A stretch of DNA of 64,000 bases from Salinibacillus xinjiangensis (GCF_009649735.1 NZ_WJNH01000009.1:62001-126000); one strand, 5' to 3'; counted from the first letter of the stretch, positions 1 through 12,082 are shown. Made by a program: numbers and translations. Notes: a model not told the origin generated them from the letters alone.

Positions 1-1
1 T

Positions 2-652
2 GAAGAGAATATTCAATATGAGCAGCCTTCATTTGATTGGAAAAAGTATGGAATTAAGTCCCTATCCTTAGACTGGGAGCTACGTGATAGTGATTTTCGT
101 TTCTTCGTTCCCATCGGTTTAGAAATGGCCAATGATGTCATTATGAAGCCGTTTACGATAACGAATGGCTTACAAACAGACGAAATTAGTGAAGATAATC
201 ATGAAGCTTTTCTTACCTTAATGGACCAGCATGGGGAATGGAGAATTGCTACTCTACTTAGAGGATTTACTAAAACCTTAGGGGGACTTGTGAGCTCTTA
301 CTCCAGTACAGGGGATATTACGTTAATTGGAAAAAGAAAATCGGATATTCGCATTGCCTTTGATCGGATGAAAGAAATCGGTGGAGGCATCGTGCTGGCT
401 GATAATGGTAAAGTAATTTGTGAGCTACCGTTAAAATTAGCAGGAAAGCTTTCAGATGAACCGATGGAGGAATTAATTAAAAAAGAGAAGGAGCTTTCCA
501 ATAAGTTAAAGGAACATGGATATCAATTTACCGATCCAATCTACACATTATTGTTCTTATCAGCCTCCCATTTACCATATTTACGCATCACACCTAAAGG
601 AATTATCGATGTAAAAAAGAAAGAGGTACTCTTTCCTACGATAATGCGTTAA
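2..652 (+). CDS. yerA: Adenine deaminase family protein, C-terminal part
   Basis: The reading frame is open from the first base of the window, so the N-terminal part of the gene lies upstream; only about 216 C-terminal residues are seen. The segment resembles the C-terminal domain of adenine deaminases (adenine to hypoxanthine, purine salvage), with a glycine-rich stretch DRMKEIGGGIVLADNGK and the ending LRITPKGIIDVKKKEVLFP typical of the YerA branch. An internal ATG at 125 is not the true start because conserved sequence continues upstream of it. It is followed by yerB and yerC as in B. subtilis. The catalytic metal site is outside the window, so activity cannot be judged. Confidence 0.85.
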   Translation, partial: EENIQYEQPSFDWKKYGIKSLSLDWELRDSDFRFFVPIGLEMANDVIMKPFTITNGLQTDEISEDNHEAFLTLMDQHGEWRIATLLRGFTKTLGGLVSSYSSTGDITLIGKRKSDIRIAFDRMKEIGGGIVLADNGKVICELPLKLAGKLSDEPMEELIKKEKELSNKLKEHGYQFTDPIYTLLFLSASHLPYLRITPKGIIDVKKKEVLFPTIMR

Positions 653-698
653 AATATAAAAGGGGTAAAGGACAAAGACTTTAAAAAGGTGGGATACA

Positions 699-1772
699 TT
701 GACTAGAAATAGAGCAATTTTAATGATACTACTTTCGATGATGATTTTACTCGTTGCTTGTAAGGACGAGGAGGCATCCAATCAAAAAGATACTGAACAA
801 GACGAACCAGCTATGAATCTCGATCAGGAACCTGCCGCTGAATCTGAGGAGCCTGAAGACGAATTGATTCATACGTATCCACTTACGGGCATTAAAACCG
901 ATGAAGAGATTAATAACCGTATTGTTGGAGTTATGGTAAATAACCATAATAAAGCACGTCCGCAAACAGGGTTATCACAGGCGGATATTGTATATGAACT
1001 ACTTGCAGAGGGCCCAATTACGAGGTTTATTGCTTTCTTTCATAGTGAAACCCCAGAAATGGTGGGACCAGTAAGAAGTGCGCGTGAATATTATGCAGAT
1101 TTAGCTTTAGGAATGGATTCGATATACGTTTATCATGGAGCTGCACAACATATTGAAGACATCATTTTGAATAAAGGTGCAGAAGTATTAAGAGGAATGG
1201 TTCATGATAATGATGGATTTTTATTTAAACGGGAAAGCTTCCGTCAAGCACCACATAATTCATACCTGCTTTATCCAAATGTATATGAAGCGGCTGAAAA
1301 CAAAGGCATTTCTACTGAAAAAGAGTACGAACCATATCCTTTCTTATCAGAAAATGAAGTGGAAGAGTTAAGTGGTGATGAGGCAAGTAAAGTTCATATC
1401 GTCTATGATGATGTATATGAAAAAGTCACATATGAGTATGATGAGGCCAATGAAAAGTACATTCGTTATAGTGATGGAGAGAAATCTGTTGAATTAGAAA
1501 CGGATGAGCCAATCATGCTAGACAATATTTTTATCGTTGAAACCGGACATCAGGTCATTGATTCGGCCAACCGTAGGGCTATAGATTTAGAGTCAGGTGG
1601 AAAAGGTTACTTAATTCAAAAGGGAATCGTAAAAGAGGTAAACTGGAAAAACGTTGATGGACGTATTTTGCCGTTTAATGGGGAAGAGCCTGTTGAATTT
1701 GTACCGGGTAAAACATGGGTGAATGTGGTACCCGAGTCACCTGGCATGGACCAATCTGTTCAGTTTAACTAA
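699..1772 (+). CDS. yerB: YerB-type lipoprotein (DUF3048)
   Basis: A 357-residue lipoprotein with a TTG start preceded by a good ribosome binding site (AGGTGGG, 5 bases upstream). The N-terminus has a basic/hydrophobic signal and a lipobox LLVAC near residues 17-21, so it should be lipid-anchored outside the membrane. An acidic linker rich in E and D follows, then a domain with VGVMVNNHNKARPQTGLSQADIV-like features (about residues 75-100) and VGPVRSAREYY, the DUF3048 signature. Its molecular role is unknown. The gene lies 46 bases after yerA and 20 bases before yerC, likely one transcription unit. Confidence 0.88.
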   Translation: MTRNRAILMILLSMMILLVACKDEEASNQKDTEQDEPAMNLDQEPAAESEEPEDELIHTYPLTGIKTDEEINNRIVGVMVNNHNKARPQTGLSQADIVYELLAEGPITRFIAFFHSETPEMVGPVRSAREYYADLALGMDSIYVYHGAAQHIEDIILNKGAEVLRGMVHDNDGFLFKRESFRQAPHNSYLLYPNVYEAAENKGISTEKEYEPYPFLSENEVEELSGDEASKVHIVYDDVYEKVTYEYDEANEKYIRYSDGEKSVELETDEPIMLDNIFIVETGHQVIDSANRRAIDLESGGKGYLIQKGIVKEVNWKNVDGRILPFNGEEPVEFVPGKTWVNVVPESPGMDQSVQFN

Positions 1773-1792
1773 GGACCGGAGGAGGTAGAACG

Positions 1793-2095
1793 ATGCAAAT
1801 TGACAAGCTACGTGGGAAAGAATTAGATCAATTATTTCAAGCTATTTTAGCGTTGGAAGATGTCGAAGAGTGCTATAAATTTTTTGATGACTTAGCTACG
1901 ATGAATGAGGTTCAATCTCTAGCACAGCGTCTGCAGGTTGCACGCATGCTAAGAGAAGGGGATACGTATCATGTTATTGAAAAAGAAACAGGCGCATCAA
2001 CAGCTACAATTTCACGCGTCAAAAGGTGCTTGAATTATGGAAACGAAGCTTATGATCTTGTGTTAGATCGTATTTATCAAAAGGAAGAGGAATAA
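1793..2095 (+). CDS. yerC: TrpR-like DNA-binding protein YerC
   Basis: A 100-residue protein of the YerC/YecD TrpR-superfamily. The helix-turn-helix region is visible in the C-terminal half (MLREGDTYHVIEKETGASTATISRVKRCL, written here only as positions about 58-86), with the recognition segment TGASTATISRVKR. The start ATG has a strong GGAGGAGGT-like site 7 bases upstream. It probably acts as a small homodimeric transcription regulator, but the target is not evident. It ends just before a strong terminator, closing the yerA-yerB-yerC unit. Confidence 0.85.
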   Translation: MQIDKLRGKELDQLFQAILALEDVEECYKFFDDLATMNEVQSLAQRLQVARMLREGDTYHVIEKETGASTATISRVKRCLNYGNEAYDLVLDRIYQKEEE

Positions 2096-2100
2096 ACAAT

Positions 2101-2133
2101 AAGCGCATGGAAATTTATCCATGCGCTTTTTTA
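2101..2133 (+). terminator. Rho-independent terminator after yerC
   Basis: A perfect 10-bp stem (AAGCGCATGG and its complement) with an 8-base loop is followed by six T residues. It separates yerC from the convergent glyS gene and may act on both strands, although the minus-strand T tract is weaker. Confidence 0.9.
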
Positions 2134-2136
2134 TAT

Positions 2137-3522
2137 TTAATATGAGATTTTTTCACTTAAGAACTGTTTTAATTCTGAAATTGGCATTCTAGTTTGCTCC
2201 ATCGTGTCACGATCACGAACTGTTACTTGTTTGTCTTCAACAGAATCGAAGTCAAAAGTAATACAGAATGGTGTTCCAATTTCATCATGACGACGGTAGC
2301 GTTTCCCGATAGAACCTGATTCATCGTAGTCAATCATAAAATCACTAGCAAGCTCACTGTAAACCTCCTGAGCTTCCTTGGACAGCTTTTTCGAAAGTGG
2401 GAAGACAGCTGCTTTATACGGAGCAACTGCTGGATGGAAGTGCATAACAGCACGAGTAGAACCATCTTCTAATTCCTCCTCTTCAAAAGCATCAGCAAGG
2501 AACGACAATACGAGACGATCCAGTCCAAGCGCTGGTTCGATGACGTAAGGAATATAACGTTCATTGTTATTTTCTTGATCGATATATTGAAAATCTTCAC
2601 CTGAATGCTCAGCATGTTGGGTCAAGTCGTAATCAGTACGAGAAGCAACGCCCCAAAGCTCTCCCCAGCCGAATGGGAATTTGTACTCCAAATCAGTTGT
2701 CGCATTACTGTAGTGAGACAATTCATCTTCCTCGTGATCGCGACGGCGAACATTTTTTTCATTTAGTCCGAGTGATAATAACCAGTTATGACAGAAGTCT
2801 AACCAATATTGATGCCATTCTTTTTCTGTTCCTGGTTTACAGAAGAATTCCATTTCCATTTGTTCAAATTCACGAGTTCTGAAAATGAAGTTCCCAGGAG
2901 TAATTTCGTTACGGAAGCTTTTCCCGATTTGAGCAATACCAAATGGTAGCTTTTTACGCATAGAGCGCTGAACATTTTTAAAGTTTACAAAGATTCCTTG
3001 CGCTGTTTCAGGGCGTAAAAAGATTTCATCACTAGAATCCTCTGTAACTCCCTGGAAGGTTTTGAACATAAGATTAAACTGACGAATTTCCGTAAAGTTT
3101 TTGGCGCCACATTCCGTACAAACAATATCGTTATCCTCAATCATCTTTTCCATTTCTTCAAAAGGAAGGCCATCAACGACGACTTCTTCCCCCTTTTCAC
3201 CGAAATAGTTTTCAATTAACTTATCAGCACGGTGACGCGCCTTGCATTCTTTACAGTCCATCATCGGGTCATTGAAGTTCCCTAAGTGACCAGATGCTTC
3301 CCATGTTTTGGGATTCATTAAAATAGATGCATCTAAGCCAACATTATAAGGGGATTGCTGTACGAATTTTTTCCACCAAGCATCCTTTAAATTTTTCTTT
3401 AATTCCACACCCAATGGTCCATAATCCCAAGTGTTTGCGAGACCGCCGTAGATTTCAGAGCCTTGGAATACAAATCCTCTATGTTTGACGTGATTGACTA
3501 ATTCATCCATGCTTTTTCCCAT
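2137..3522 (-). CDS. glyS: Glycyl-tRNA synthetase, single-chain type
   Basis: A 461-residue class II aminoacyl-tRNA synthetase that charges tRNA-Gly. The N-terminus [15 protein letters not shown] and the motif [12 protein letters not shown] identify the alpha2 single-chain form found in some bacilli, staphylococci, archaea and eukaryotes, not the GlyQ/GlyS tetramer of B. subtilis. The class II motifs are seen in [10 protein letters not shown] and in [16 protein letters not shown]-terminal anticodon-binding domain begins near residue 360. The gene is inserted between yerC and pcrB relative to B. subtilis. A T-box leader lies directly upstream, so expression should rise when tRNA-Gly is uncharged. 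The ATG has AGGAGG ten bases upstream. Confidence 0.95.
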   Translation of the reverse strand: MGKSMDELVNHVKHRGFVFQGSEIYGGLANTWDYGPLGVELKKNLKDAWWKKFVQQSPYNVGLDASILMNPKTWEASGHLGNFNDPMMDCKECKARHRADKLIENYFGEKGEEVVVDGLPFEEMEKMIEDNDIVCTECGAKNFTEIRQFNLMFKTFQGVTEDSSDEIFLRPETAQGIFVNFKNVQRSMRKKLPFGIAQIGKSFRNEITPGNFIFRTREFEQMEMEFFCKPGTEKEWHQYWLDFCHNWLLSLGLNEKNVRRRDHEEDELSHYSNATTDLEYKFPFGWGELWGVASRTDYDLTQHAEHSGEDFQYIDQENNNERYIPYVIEPALGLDRLVLSFLADAFEEEELEDGSTRAVMHFHPAVAPYKAAVFPLSKKLSKEAQEVYSELASDFMIDYDESGSIGKRYRRHDEIGTPFCITFDFDSVEDKQVTVRDRDTMEQTRMPISELKQFLSEKISY

Positions 3523-3597
3523 TCTACTTTTCCTCCTAAGCCTTATAATTTTTGTTGCTTCACCAGAACAAATGTTCTATAATGGTGATAATCATAT

Positions 3598-3830
3598 AAA
3601 AAAACTCCCGTCTCTGGGCTTGTGCCCAGGGACGAGAGTTATCTCCCGCGGTTCCACCCTGATTGATGTAGTCAATCTACATCCTCTTTTAGTAAAATGT
3701 ACTCAGAATTGCCTTTTCTCTAAATCATTCTCTAGGCTCACACCATCCCTAGATCGCTTCTTGAAGAGGATTTAGATACTATTCATTCCTCATTGTACTA
3801 TTCAATTTCAGCCAACAAAGACGTCATTTA
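3598..3830 (-). promoter_or_regulatory. T-box leader (tRNA-Gly) of glyS
   Basis: On the minus strand the canonical T-box sequence AGGGTGGAACCGCGGGA is read at about 3645-3661. It is followed by a long GC-rich terminator hairpin at 3600-3642 ending in a T run, which competes with the antiterminator. Upstream there is stem-I-like sequence, including GAUGGUGUGAGCC-like bases near 3738-3750. A GGC triplet at 3711-3713 is a candidate specifier for glycine. The mechanism (uncharged tRNA stabilises the antiterminator) is established for the class; the specifier assignment is my inference. Confidence 0.92.
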
Positions 3831-3838
3831 TTTTTCTA

Positions 3839-3867
3839 ATCTTAGCATATCCTTTCTGTTGTCACAA
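3839..3867 (-). promoter_or_regulatory. Probable promoter of the glyS T-box transcript
   Basis: On the minus strand a TTGTGA box is separated by 17 bases from TAAGAT, just upstream of the T-box leader. Each box matches the sigma-A consensus at four of six positions. Confidence 0.4.
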
Positions 3868-3927
3868 GTTACCTGCAATTTTTACTTATTTACGTGCGAA
3901 TGTCGTTTCTAATTCGAGGTGGTTTTT

Positions 3928-3936
3928 TGCTATAAT
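3928..3936 (+). promoter_or_regulatory. Extended -10 promoter of pcrB operon
   Basis: TGCTATAAT is a perfect extended -10 element about 37 bases before the pcrB start. No good -35 is visible at the expected position, which is common for TG-extended promoters. It would drive pcrB-pcrA-ligA-camS. Confidence 0.6.
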
Positions 3937-3973
3937 AAAGGGTATGTAATTTAAAGATAGAGGACGGTAATCT

Positions 3974-4666
3974 ATGTACGATATAAATAAGTGGAGACAT
4001 ATGTTTAAATTAGATCCTAACAAAGAAATTTCAGATGAGAATTTAGAAAGGATCTGTGAGTCAGGGACAGATGCAATCATTGTTGGAGGAACGGATGATG
4101 TTACGCTTGATGATGTATTACATCTACTAGCTAGAATTCGTCGTTACACAGTGCCTTGTGTACTCGAAATTTCTAATGTGGAGTCAGTGACACCTGGCTT
4201 TGACTATTACTTTATTCCATCTGTTTTAAATAGTGAAAATAAAAAATGGTTTATGGATTTGCACCATCAAGCAGTGAAGGACTTTGGGGATATTATGAAC
4301 TGGGACGAGATTATGATGGAAGCGTATTGTATGTTAAATCCGGATTCCAAGGCCTTTCAATATACGAATTCCAAAGTCGTTGAGGACAAAGATGTACTAG
4401 CCTATGCTCAAATGGCTGAAAAGATGTTTCGTTTTCCGATTTTTTATCTCGAATATAGTGGAACATATGGGAACCCTGAGTTGGTCAAGCGTGTACAGGG
4501 GAAATTAGAAGAAACTCTACTCATCTATGGTGGTGGGATTCAGAGCCCTGAACAAGCCAAGGAAATGGCCCAATTTGCTGACATTGTAGTAGTTGGCAAT
4601 TCTATATATGATCGTTTCAAAGAGTCATTAAAAACCGTAAAAGCAGTAAAGAATATGAAAAACTAG
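3974..4666 (+). CDS. pcrB: Heptaprenylglyceryl phosphate synthase
   Basis: A 230-residue TIM-barrel prenyltransferase of the PcrB/GGGPS family, which joins an isoprenoid chain to glycerol-1-phosphate in the pathway to archaeal-like ether lipids in Firmicutes. Visible family features are [12 protein letters not shown] near residue 35, the [13 protein letters not shown] segment near residue 158 and the phosphate-binding [28 protein letters not shown] near the C-terminus (positions about 190-215). The ATG is 15 bases upstream spaced from pcrA as in B. subtilis, where pcrB and pcrA are cotranscribed. Confidence 0.93.
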   Translation: MYDINKWRHMFKLDPNKEISDENLERICESGTDAIIVGGTDDVTLDDVLHLLARIRRYTVPCVLEISNVESVTPGFDYYFIPSVLNSENKKWFMDLHHQAVKDFGDIMNWDEIMMEAYCMLNPDSKAFQYTNSKVVEDKDVLAYAQMAEKMFRFPIFYLEYSGTYGNPELVKRVQGKLEETLLIYGGGIQSPEQAKEMAQFADIVVVGNSIYDRFKESLKTVKAVKNMKN

Positions 4667-4681
4667 TTAGGTGGGGTTATT

Positions 4682-6907
4682 GTGAGTTTTACCGTTGACG
4701 ACATTGTAAAAGGAATGAACGAACCACAGGCGCAAGCTGTAAAACATACAGAAGGACCGCTTTTAATTATGGCAGGAGCGGGAAGTGGGAAGACGAGGGT
4801 ATTAACTCATCGTATTGCATATCTTCTCCATGAAAAGGGTGTGGCACCATACAACATTATTGCCATTACCTTTACGAATAAAGCGGCACGCGAAATGAAG
4901 GAACGGGTACATAACCTGGTTGGAGCAGGAGCTGAGGAAATTTGGTTATCCACCTTTCACTCCTTATGTGTCCGCATTTTACGTCGAGATATTGATCGGA
5001 TTGGTATGAATCGTAACTTTTCTATCCTAGATTCTGGTGATCAATTATCAGTTATTAAACAAATTTTAAAGGATCTAAATTTGGACCCTAAAAAGTGGGA
5101 TCCCCGTGCTATGCTTAATGCTATTAGCTCAGCCAAGAATCAGCTGGTGACACCTGAGGAGTTTAGTAAAGAAGCCAATAATATATATGAAGATAAAACA
5201 GCGGAAGTCTTTAAAATGTATCAAAAAACATTAACAAAGAATGATGCATTAGATTTCGATGATTTGATTATGAAAACAATTCAGCTGTTTGAACGGGTTC
5301 CAGAGACATTACAATATTATCAAAGACGTTTTCAATATATTCATGTTGATGAGTATCAGGATACGAACCATGCTCAATATCAGCTTGTTAAAATGCTGGC
5401 TGAAAGGCATCAAAACCTTTGCGTGGTTGGGGATTCGGATCAGTCTATTTATCGCTGGCGTGGAGCAGATATTGCCAATATTTTATCCTTTGAAAAGGAT
5501 TATCCATCTGCACGTGTCATTTTGCTAGAGCAAAACTATCGTTCAACCAAAACAATCTTAAAAGCAGCCAACCATGTGATCCAAAACAACACCTCTCGTA
5601 AACCAAAGGAGCTTTGGACCGATAACACAGATGGAGAAACGATTACCTTTTATCAGGCAGCAAGTGAACGAGATGAGGCCATTTATGTTGTGGACCAATT
5701 AGAAACCTTAGTTCAAGAGGAAAATCTCCAGTATCGAGATATAGCCGTTTTGTATCGGACAAATGCTCAGTCTCGTGCGATGGAGGACGCTTTGGTGAAA
5801 TCCAATATTCCGTACCAAATTGTGGGCGGAACTAAGTTCTATGATCGTAAGGAAATTAAAGATTTATTAGCCTATTTACGCCTGATTTCCAATCCGAACG
5901 ATGACATCAGTTTCCAACGAGTGGTCAATGAACCGAAACGTGGAATTGGGAAAACATCGATGGATAAGTTAATCGCCTATGCTCAATATCATGATATTTC
6001 CCTTTATGAAGCAGCATCAGATGCTGTAATGACCGGGATGAGTAAAAAAGCCGCAAATGGCGTTTCCTCCTTCCATCAAATGATTAAAAATTGGACTCAA
6101 ATGCAGGAGTTTCTATCTGTAACAGAAATTGTGGAGGAAGTTCTAGAAAAAACAGGCTATGAGGAAATGCTAAAAAACGAAAAGACCTTAGAAGCCCAAA
6201 GCCGGCTAGAAAACATTAACGAATTTAAAACTGTTACAAACCAATTTGAATCTAGCAATGATGATAAAAGCTTGATTGCCTTCTTAACGGATTTAGCTTT
6301 AATTGCGGACATTGATAAAGTTGATGAAGAAGATGATGATAATAAAGTCGTTCTCATGACCCTTCACTCAGCGAAAGGCTTGGAATTTCCAGTGGTCTTT
6401 TTAATTGGAATGGAGGAGAGTGTTTTTCCGCATAGTCGTTCCTTAATGGATGAAGAGGAAATGGAAGAAGAGCGTCGACTAGCCTATGTAGGGATTACCC
6501 GGGCTGAACAAAAGCTTTATATGACGCATGCCAAAATGCGTACATTATATGGCCGAACCAATATGAATCCAGTTAGTCGCTTTATCCATGAAATTCCAGA
6601 TGAGTTTATAGAGAAAAATATCGATTCACCGATGGGTTCATCATCTGGGTTTACTGCATCTTCTCTTTCACAAGAGCGTCCATCAAAACCAGTTAAGCGT
6701 AAGGCGCAGCAGATGAAACGAGGCTCAACCGGTGGAGAAAGCGTTGATTGGAGTGCTGGTGACAAAGTACAGCATAAGAAATGGGGCGAAGGAACGGTTG
6801 TCAAGGTTCAAGGTAGTGGTGATGAAATGGAGCTAGATATCGCCTTTCCAGCACCAGTAGGAATAAAACGGTTGCTAGCAAGGTTTGCTCCAATCTCGAA
6901 AGGATAA
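4682..6907 (+). CDS. pcrA: ATP-dependent DNA helicase PcrA
   Basis: A 741-residue UvrD/Rep-type superfamily 1A 3'-5' helicase for repair and rolling-circle replication. The GTG start has AGGTGGGG upstream. Motifs appear in order: Walker A GAGSGKTR (about 31-38), [16 protein letters not shown] (Walker B), [35 protein letters not shown] and the motif VI region [13 protein letters not shown]. The C-terminal 50 residues ([14 protein letters not shown]) form the Tudor-like domain known to contact RNA polymerase. It sits between pcrB and ligA in a probable operon. Confidence 0.97.
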   Translation: MSFTVDDIVKGMNEPQAQAVKHTEGPLLIMAGAGSGKTRVLTHRIAYLLHEKGVAPYNIIAITFTNKAAREMKERVHNLVGAGAEEIWLSTFHSLCVRILRRDIDRIGMNRNFSILDSGDQLSVIKQILKDLNLDPKKWDPRAMLNAISSAKNQLVTPEEFSKEANNIYEDKTAEVFKMYQKTLTKNDALDFDDLIMKTIQLFERVPETLQYYQRRFQYIHVDEYQDTNHAQYQLVKMLAERHQNLCVVGDSDQSIYRWRGADIANILSFEKDYPSARVILLEQNYRSTKTILKAANHVIQNNTSRKPKELWTDNTDGETITFYQAASERDEAIYVVDQLETLVQEENLQYRDIAVLYRTNAQSRAMEDALVKSNIPYQIVGGTKFYDRKEIKDLLAYLRLISNPNDDISFQRVVNEPKRGIGKTSMDKLIAYAQYHDISLYEAASDAVMTGMSKKAANGVSSFHQMIKNWTQMQEFLSVTEIVEEVLEKTGYEEMLKNEKTLEAQSRLENINEFKTVTNQFESSNDDKSLIAFLTDLALIADIDKVDEEDDDNKVVLMTLHSAKGLEFPVVFLIGMEESVFPHSRSLMDEEEMEEERRLAYVGITRAEQKLYMTHAKMRTLYGRTNMNPVSRFIHEIPDEFIEKNIDSPMGSSSGFTASSLSQERPSKPVKRKAQQMKRGSTGGESVDWSAGDKVQHKKWGEGTVVKVQGSGDEMELDIAFPAPVGIKRLLARFAPISKG

Positions 6908-6922
6908 GTGAGGTGCATCTGA

Positions 6923-8926
<2,004 letters not shown>

Positions 8927-8941
8927 AACGGGGTGAATATG

Positions 8942-10159
8942 ATGAAAAAAGCATTCCTACTCTTCATCTCCATCATGTTCGTTTTCGTAGGATGCACACC
9001 TTCCTACGAAAACGATGAAGAAATAATCCAAGATACAGATGAGGAGGAAACAGAAACAGCGATTATCCCAAACTATAATATATCGGATGAAGAGTACAAA
9101 GTGATTCTACCTTACAAACCTGGAAAGGCACGTGGGGTAATTGTAAACCAGGTATTTAATCGTTACGATATCGATGAAATGGAAGAAGGATTACGAAGGC
9201 ACTCTAAATCTGTTTTTGATCCGGAGAACTATTATTTTCGAGAAGGTCAATACCTAAGTGAAGATGTAGTTTATCGTTGGTTGGGAAGACAAAAAACGGA
9301 CCAGGAATGGGAAGATTATGTGAAAAGCCATGAAGACAGAGGGGCAAGAGTACCATTAACAAAGGAACAATATCAAAGTGGATTAAATCCAACTCTTGAA
9401 GGCGATGAAAGTAAAGCAGAATCCTATCGCGATAACCCTAGATATATATCCCATATTTTAGAGCAAAATTACTTACAGAAGACAAGCGAAAATAAAGTGG
9501 ATTTAAAAGGAATTTCAATAGGACTCGCTTTAAAGTCAGTCTATCAATTTGAAACACAAATAGATGGAAAGCCTGGACCAACTTATTATGAAGATATTAG
9601 TGAAGAAAAGATGCTAGCTAAGGGAAAAGAATATGCCCAAATTATCTTAGAGCGAATCAGGGAAATAGAAGAAGCGAAAAATGTCCCTATCGTGATTGCT
9701 TTATTTAGAGAAGAAGAGCAATCATCACTTGTACCTGGTAATTATGTCACCAAGACAGTAGTTGAAGCGGACAGTACCTCAATTGGTGAATGGGAACCTA
9801 TTAACGAGGACTATATGCTCTTCCCATCAGATGAAGCGGAAGAGAAATATCCAAACGATGCCACAATGATGAATGATTTTACAAGTGAAGTAAGAGACTT
9901 CTTCCCAAATTTTGTTGGGGTCATTGGTAAGGGATTCTATACAAATAATGAATTACAGGAGCTTAAAATTGAGGTGCCTATTGAGTTTCATGGCAAAACA
10001 GAGATTGTTGGGTTTAGTCAATTTGCATATGGCTTAATGATGGAAACCTTCACGAACCAGTATGATGTTGAAATCAACGTTCAATCTCCGGAAAAGCAAG
10101 AAGCACTTTTAGAAAGAGAAGTTGGAGAAGAAGAACCTAATGTGTATATTTATCAATAG
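8942..10159 (+). CDS. camS: CamS-family lipoprotein
   Basis: A 405-residue lipoprotein of the CamS/YerH family. In enterococci and staphylococci the signal peptides of such proteins can be processed to sex-pheromone peptides; in bacilli the function is unknown. The signal is FLLFISIMFVFVGC with lipobox FVGC. I chose ATG 8942 because the CGGGGTG site ends six bases upstream; GTG 8933 and ATG 8939 are alternatives in the same frame. It follows ligA by 15 bases and closes the pcrB-pcrA-ligA operon before a terminator. Confidence 0.88.
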   Translation: MKKAFLLFISIMFVFVGCTPSYENDEEIIQDTDEEETETAIIPNYNISDEEYKVILPYKPGKARGVIVNQVFNRYDIDEMEEGLRRHSKSVFDPENYYFREGQYLSEDVVYRWLGRQKTDQEWEDYVKSHEDRGARVPLTKEQYQSGLNPTLEGDESKAESYRDNPRYISHILEQNYLQKTSENKVDLKGISIGLALKSVYQFETQIDGKPGPTYYEDISEEKMLAKGKEYAQIILERIREIEEAKNVPIVIALFREEEQSSLVPGNYVTKTVVEADSTSIGEWEPINEDYMLFPSDEAEEKYPNDATMMNDFTSEVRDFFPNFVGVIGKGFYTNNELQELKIEVPIEFHGKTEIVGFSQFAYGLMMETFTNQYDVEINVQSPEKQEALLEREVGEEEPNVYIYQ

Positions 10160-10183
10160 ACACATATACACTAGTTTAAACTC

Positions 10184-10223
10184 AGGTAATGACCACTTAT
10201 CTTTGGTGGCCATTACCTTTTTT
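10184..10223 (+). terminator. Terminator after camS
   Basis: A 13-bp stem with one mismatch (AGGTAATGACCAC against GTGGCCATTACCT) is followed by a run of T. It ends the pcrB-camS operon. Confidence 0.88.
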
Positions 10224-10464
10224 AAAAATTAAGGGTCGAAACTACTCTGAAAATGTTGAAAACGTAGCCCTTTTTTCGTAACTAGAGTTGCCTTATCTTG
10301 TGAATATCGCAGTATATCAGTGCAATTGGTCGAATGTCATAGGATATTCGGCATACCTTGTCTAATAGTGACGAAAATGTGATATAGGGCCTGTATATCT
10401 TTTTTGAAATATTTATACAATTCACTTAATATATATATGATGTAACCAAAAAGGGGGGATAAAA
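10224..10464. other. Intergenic region before the symporter operon
   Basis: Just after the camS terminator there is a second imperfect hairpin at about 10231-10275 (AAGGG and CTAC arms against GTAG and CCCTT) followed by six T residues, which could be a backup terminator or the end of a short transcript. The remainder up to the promoter at 10404 shows no coding potential or recognised riboswitch. Confidence 0.5.
10404..10432 (+). promoter_or_regulatory. Probable promoter of the symporter operon
   Basis: TTGAAA and TAATAT are separated by exactly 17 bases and lie 33 bases upstream of the small GTG-start gene. Both boxes match sigma-A consensus at four positions. I saw no clear sigma-B site, although opuE in B. 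subtilis has one. Confidence 0.5.
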
Positions 10465-10575
10465 GTGGAGGACTTTGCCATATCAGGCGCAACATGGTTT
10501 TGGTTCTTTGTTCCAATGCCAGTATTAATTATTCTATCAGCTATATCATTATTTAGAAGAGGTGAACGCAACTAA
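10465..10575 (+). CDS. Small single-span membrane peptide, symporter accessory type
   Basis: A 36-residue peptide starting at GTG with the strong site AAGGGGGGAT ending five bases upstream. It has an N-terminal acidic start (EDFAISGATW), one hydrophobic span (WFFVPMPVLIILSAISLF, about residues 13-31) and a basic tail RRGERN, predicting an N-out, C-in anchor. Its TAA stop overlaps the ATG of the symporter (TAATG), so translation is probably coupled. Small accessory peptides next to sodium:solute symporters are known, and the MetS subunit of the MetP system is an analogy. Assignment as an accessory subunit rests on context. Confidence 0.8.
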   Translation: MEDFAISGATWFWFFVPMPVLIILSAISLFRRGERN

Positions 10576-12038
10576 TGACAACATTAATCACATTTATAGT
10601 TTATTTAGCTGGAATGCTAGCCATTGGTATTATTGGATACCGTTTAACTAGTAATCTATCAGACTATTTCTTAGGTGGTAGACGTCTAGGACCAGGGGTG
10701 GCAGCTTTAAGTGCTGGTGCATCTGATATGAGTGGCTGGCTATTATTAGGTTTACCAGGTGCTATTTACGCATCAGGTTTAGTTGGAGCTTGGATTGCAG
10801 TTGGGTTAGCGATTGGTGCTTATCTAAACTGGCAGTTTGTTGCGAGACGTTTACGGACTTATACTGAAGTATCAAATGATTCTATTACTATTCCGGACTT
10901 TTTTGAAAATCGTTTTAAGGATAATTCCCATATCCTCCGTCTAGTATCTGCTATTGTTATATTATTCTTCTTTACGATCTACACAGCATCAGGAATGACT
11001 GCAGGTGCAAAATTATTCAGTTCTTCATTTGATTTATCTTATACACAAGGTCTTTGGATTGGTGCAATCGTTATCATTGCATATACGTTCCTTGGTGGGT
11101 TTATTGCAGTAAGTTGGACTGACTTTATCCAAGGTATTCTTATGTTTTTCGCTCTTATTATTCTACCAATTGTAGCCATTAGTGAACTTGGTGGTTGGCA
11201 AGAAACATTGAATGTTATTGGTCAAGCAAGTGATGGTGTTCATTTAGAAATGTTAGCTGGTGTAGGGGCTATAGCTGTTATTTCTAACCTTGCATGGGGC
11301 CTTGGTTATTTTGGGCAACCACATATCTTGGTTCGTTTTATGGGTCTAAAATCACACAAGGATGTACCAAAGGCTCGTTTTATCGGTACTACTTGGATGG
11401 TTGTAGGTTTATATGGAGCTATATTTGCTGGTTTAGCTGGATATGCATTGAGTCAAGAAGGGATGTTAACACTTGGAGATGGAGAAGAAGTATTTATTTT
11501 AATGTCTCAGGTTCTTACACATCCACTTGTGGCAGGTGTGTTGCTTGCAGCAATCCTATCTGCAATTATGAGTACAATTGACTCTCAGCTTCTTGTATCC
11601 TCATCAGCACTTGCTGAGGATTTCTATAAAGGAATTTTCCGTAAGAATGCTTCTGATAAAGAGCTAGTTACTGTAGGTCGGCTCTCGATTGCGATTATCG
11701 CCATTATTGCGATTTTAATTGCAAGTAACCCAGATAATTCAGTTCTTGGACTTGTAAGTTATGCTTGGGCTGGTTTTGGTGCAGCATTTGGTCCAATTGT
11801 ACTTCTATCCCTATTTTGGAAACGTGTAACTGCTGTTGGTGCAATTGTTGGTATGATTGCCGGTGCAGTTACAGTAGTTGTTTGGGCTAATATTAAAGGC
11901 GGGATTTTTGAACTATATGAAATCGTTCCAGGTTTCCTATTGAATTTAGTTCTTGCTGTTGTACTAAGCTTAGCGACTAGTCCTAAGCCAGAAATGGAAG
12001 AGGAATTTGAAAAGGCGCGTCAAATGGCGCAAGAATAA
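10575..12038 (+). CDS. putP: Sodium/proline symporter (SSS family)
   Basis: A 487-residue polytopic transporter of the sodium:solute symporter family. The signature GGFIAVSWTDFIQGILMFFA region (about residues 175-195) and the N-terminal SDYFLGGRRLGPGVAALSAGASDMSGW (positions about 29-55) match PutP/OpuE. Proline import as nutrient or osmoprotectant is the likely role. B. subtilis carries opuE between yerI and gatC, so synteny supports an OpuE ortholog. The C-terminus is cytoplasmic and acidic. It is coupled to the 36-residue upstream gene and ends at a strong terminator. Confidence 0.9.
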   Translation: MTTLITFIVYLAGMLAIGIIGYRLTSNLSDYFLGGRRLGPGVAALSAGASDMSGWLLLGLPGAIYASGLVGAWIAVGLAIGAYLNWQFVARRLRTYTEVSNDSITIPDFFENRFKDNSHILRLVSAIVILFFFTIYTASGMTAGAKLFSSSFDLSYTQGLWIGAIVIIAYTFLGGFIAVSWTDFIQGILMFFALIILPIVAISELGGWQETLNVIGQASDGVHLEMLAGVGAIAVISNLAWGLGYFGQPHILVRFMGLKSHKDVPKARFIGTTWMVVGLYGAIFAGLAGYALSQEGMLTLGDGEEVFILMSQVLTHPLVAGVLLAAILSAIMSTIDSQLLVSSSALAEDFYKGIFRKNASDKELVTVGRLSIAIIAIIAILIASNPDNSVLGLVSYAWAGFGAAFGPIVLLSLFWKRVTAVGAIVGMIAGAVTVVVWANIKGGIFELYEIVPGFLLNLVLAVVLSLATSPKPEMEEEFEKARQMAQE

Positions 12039-12054
12039 TATAGTATTGAAGAAG

Positions 12055-12082
12055 GGATGCCTGATGAGGGCATCCTTTTTTT
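12055..12082 (+). terminator. Terminator after putP
   Basis: GGATGCC and GGCATCC arms form a 7-bp stem around a 7-base loop, followed by seven T residues. Confidence 0.88.
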
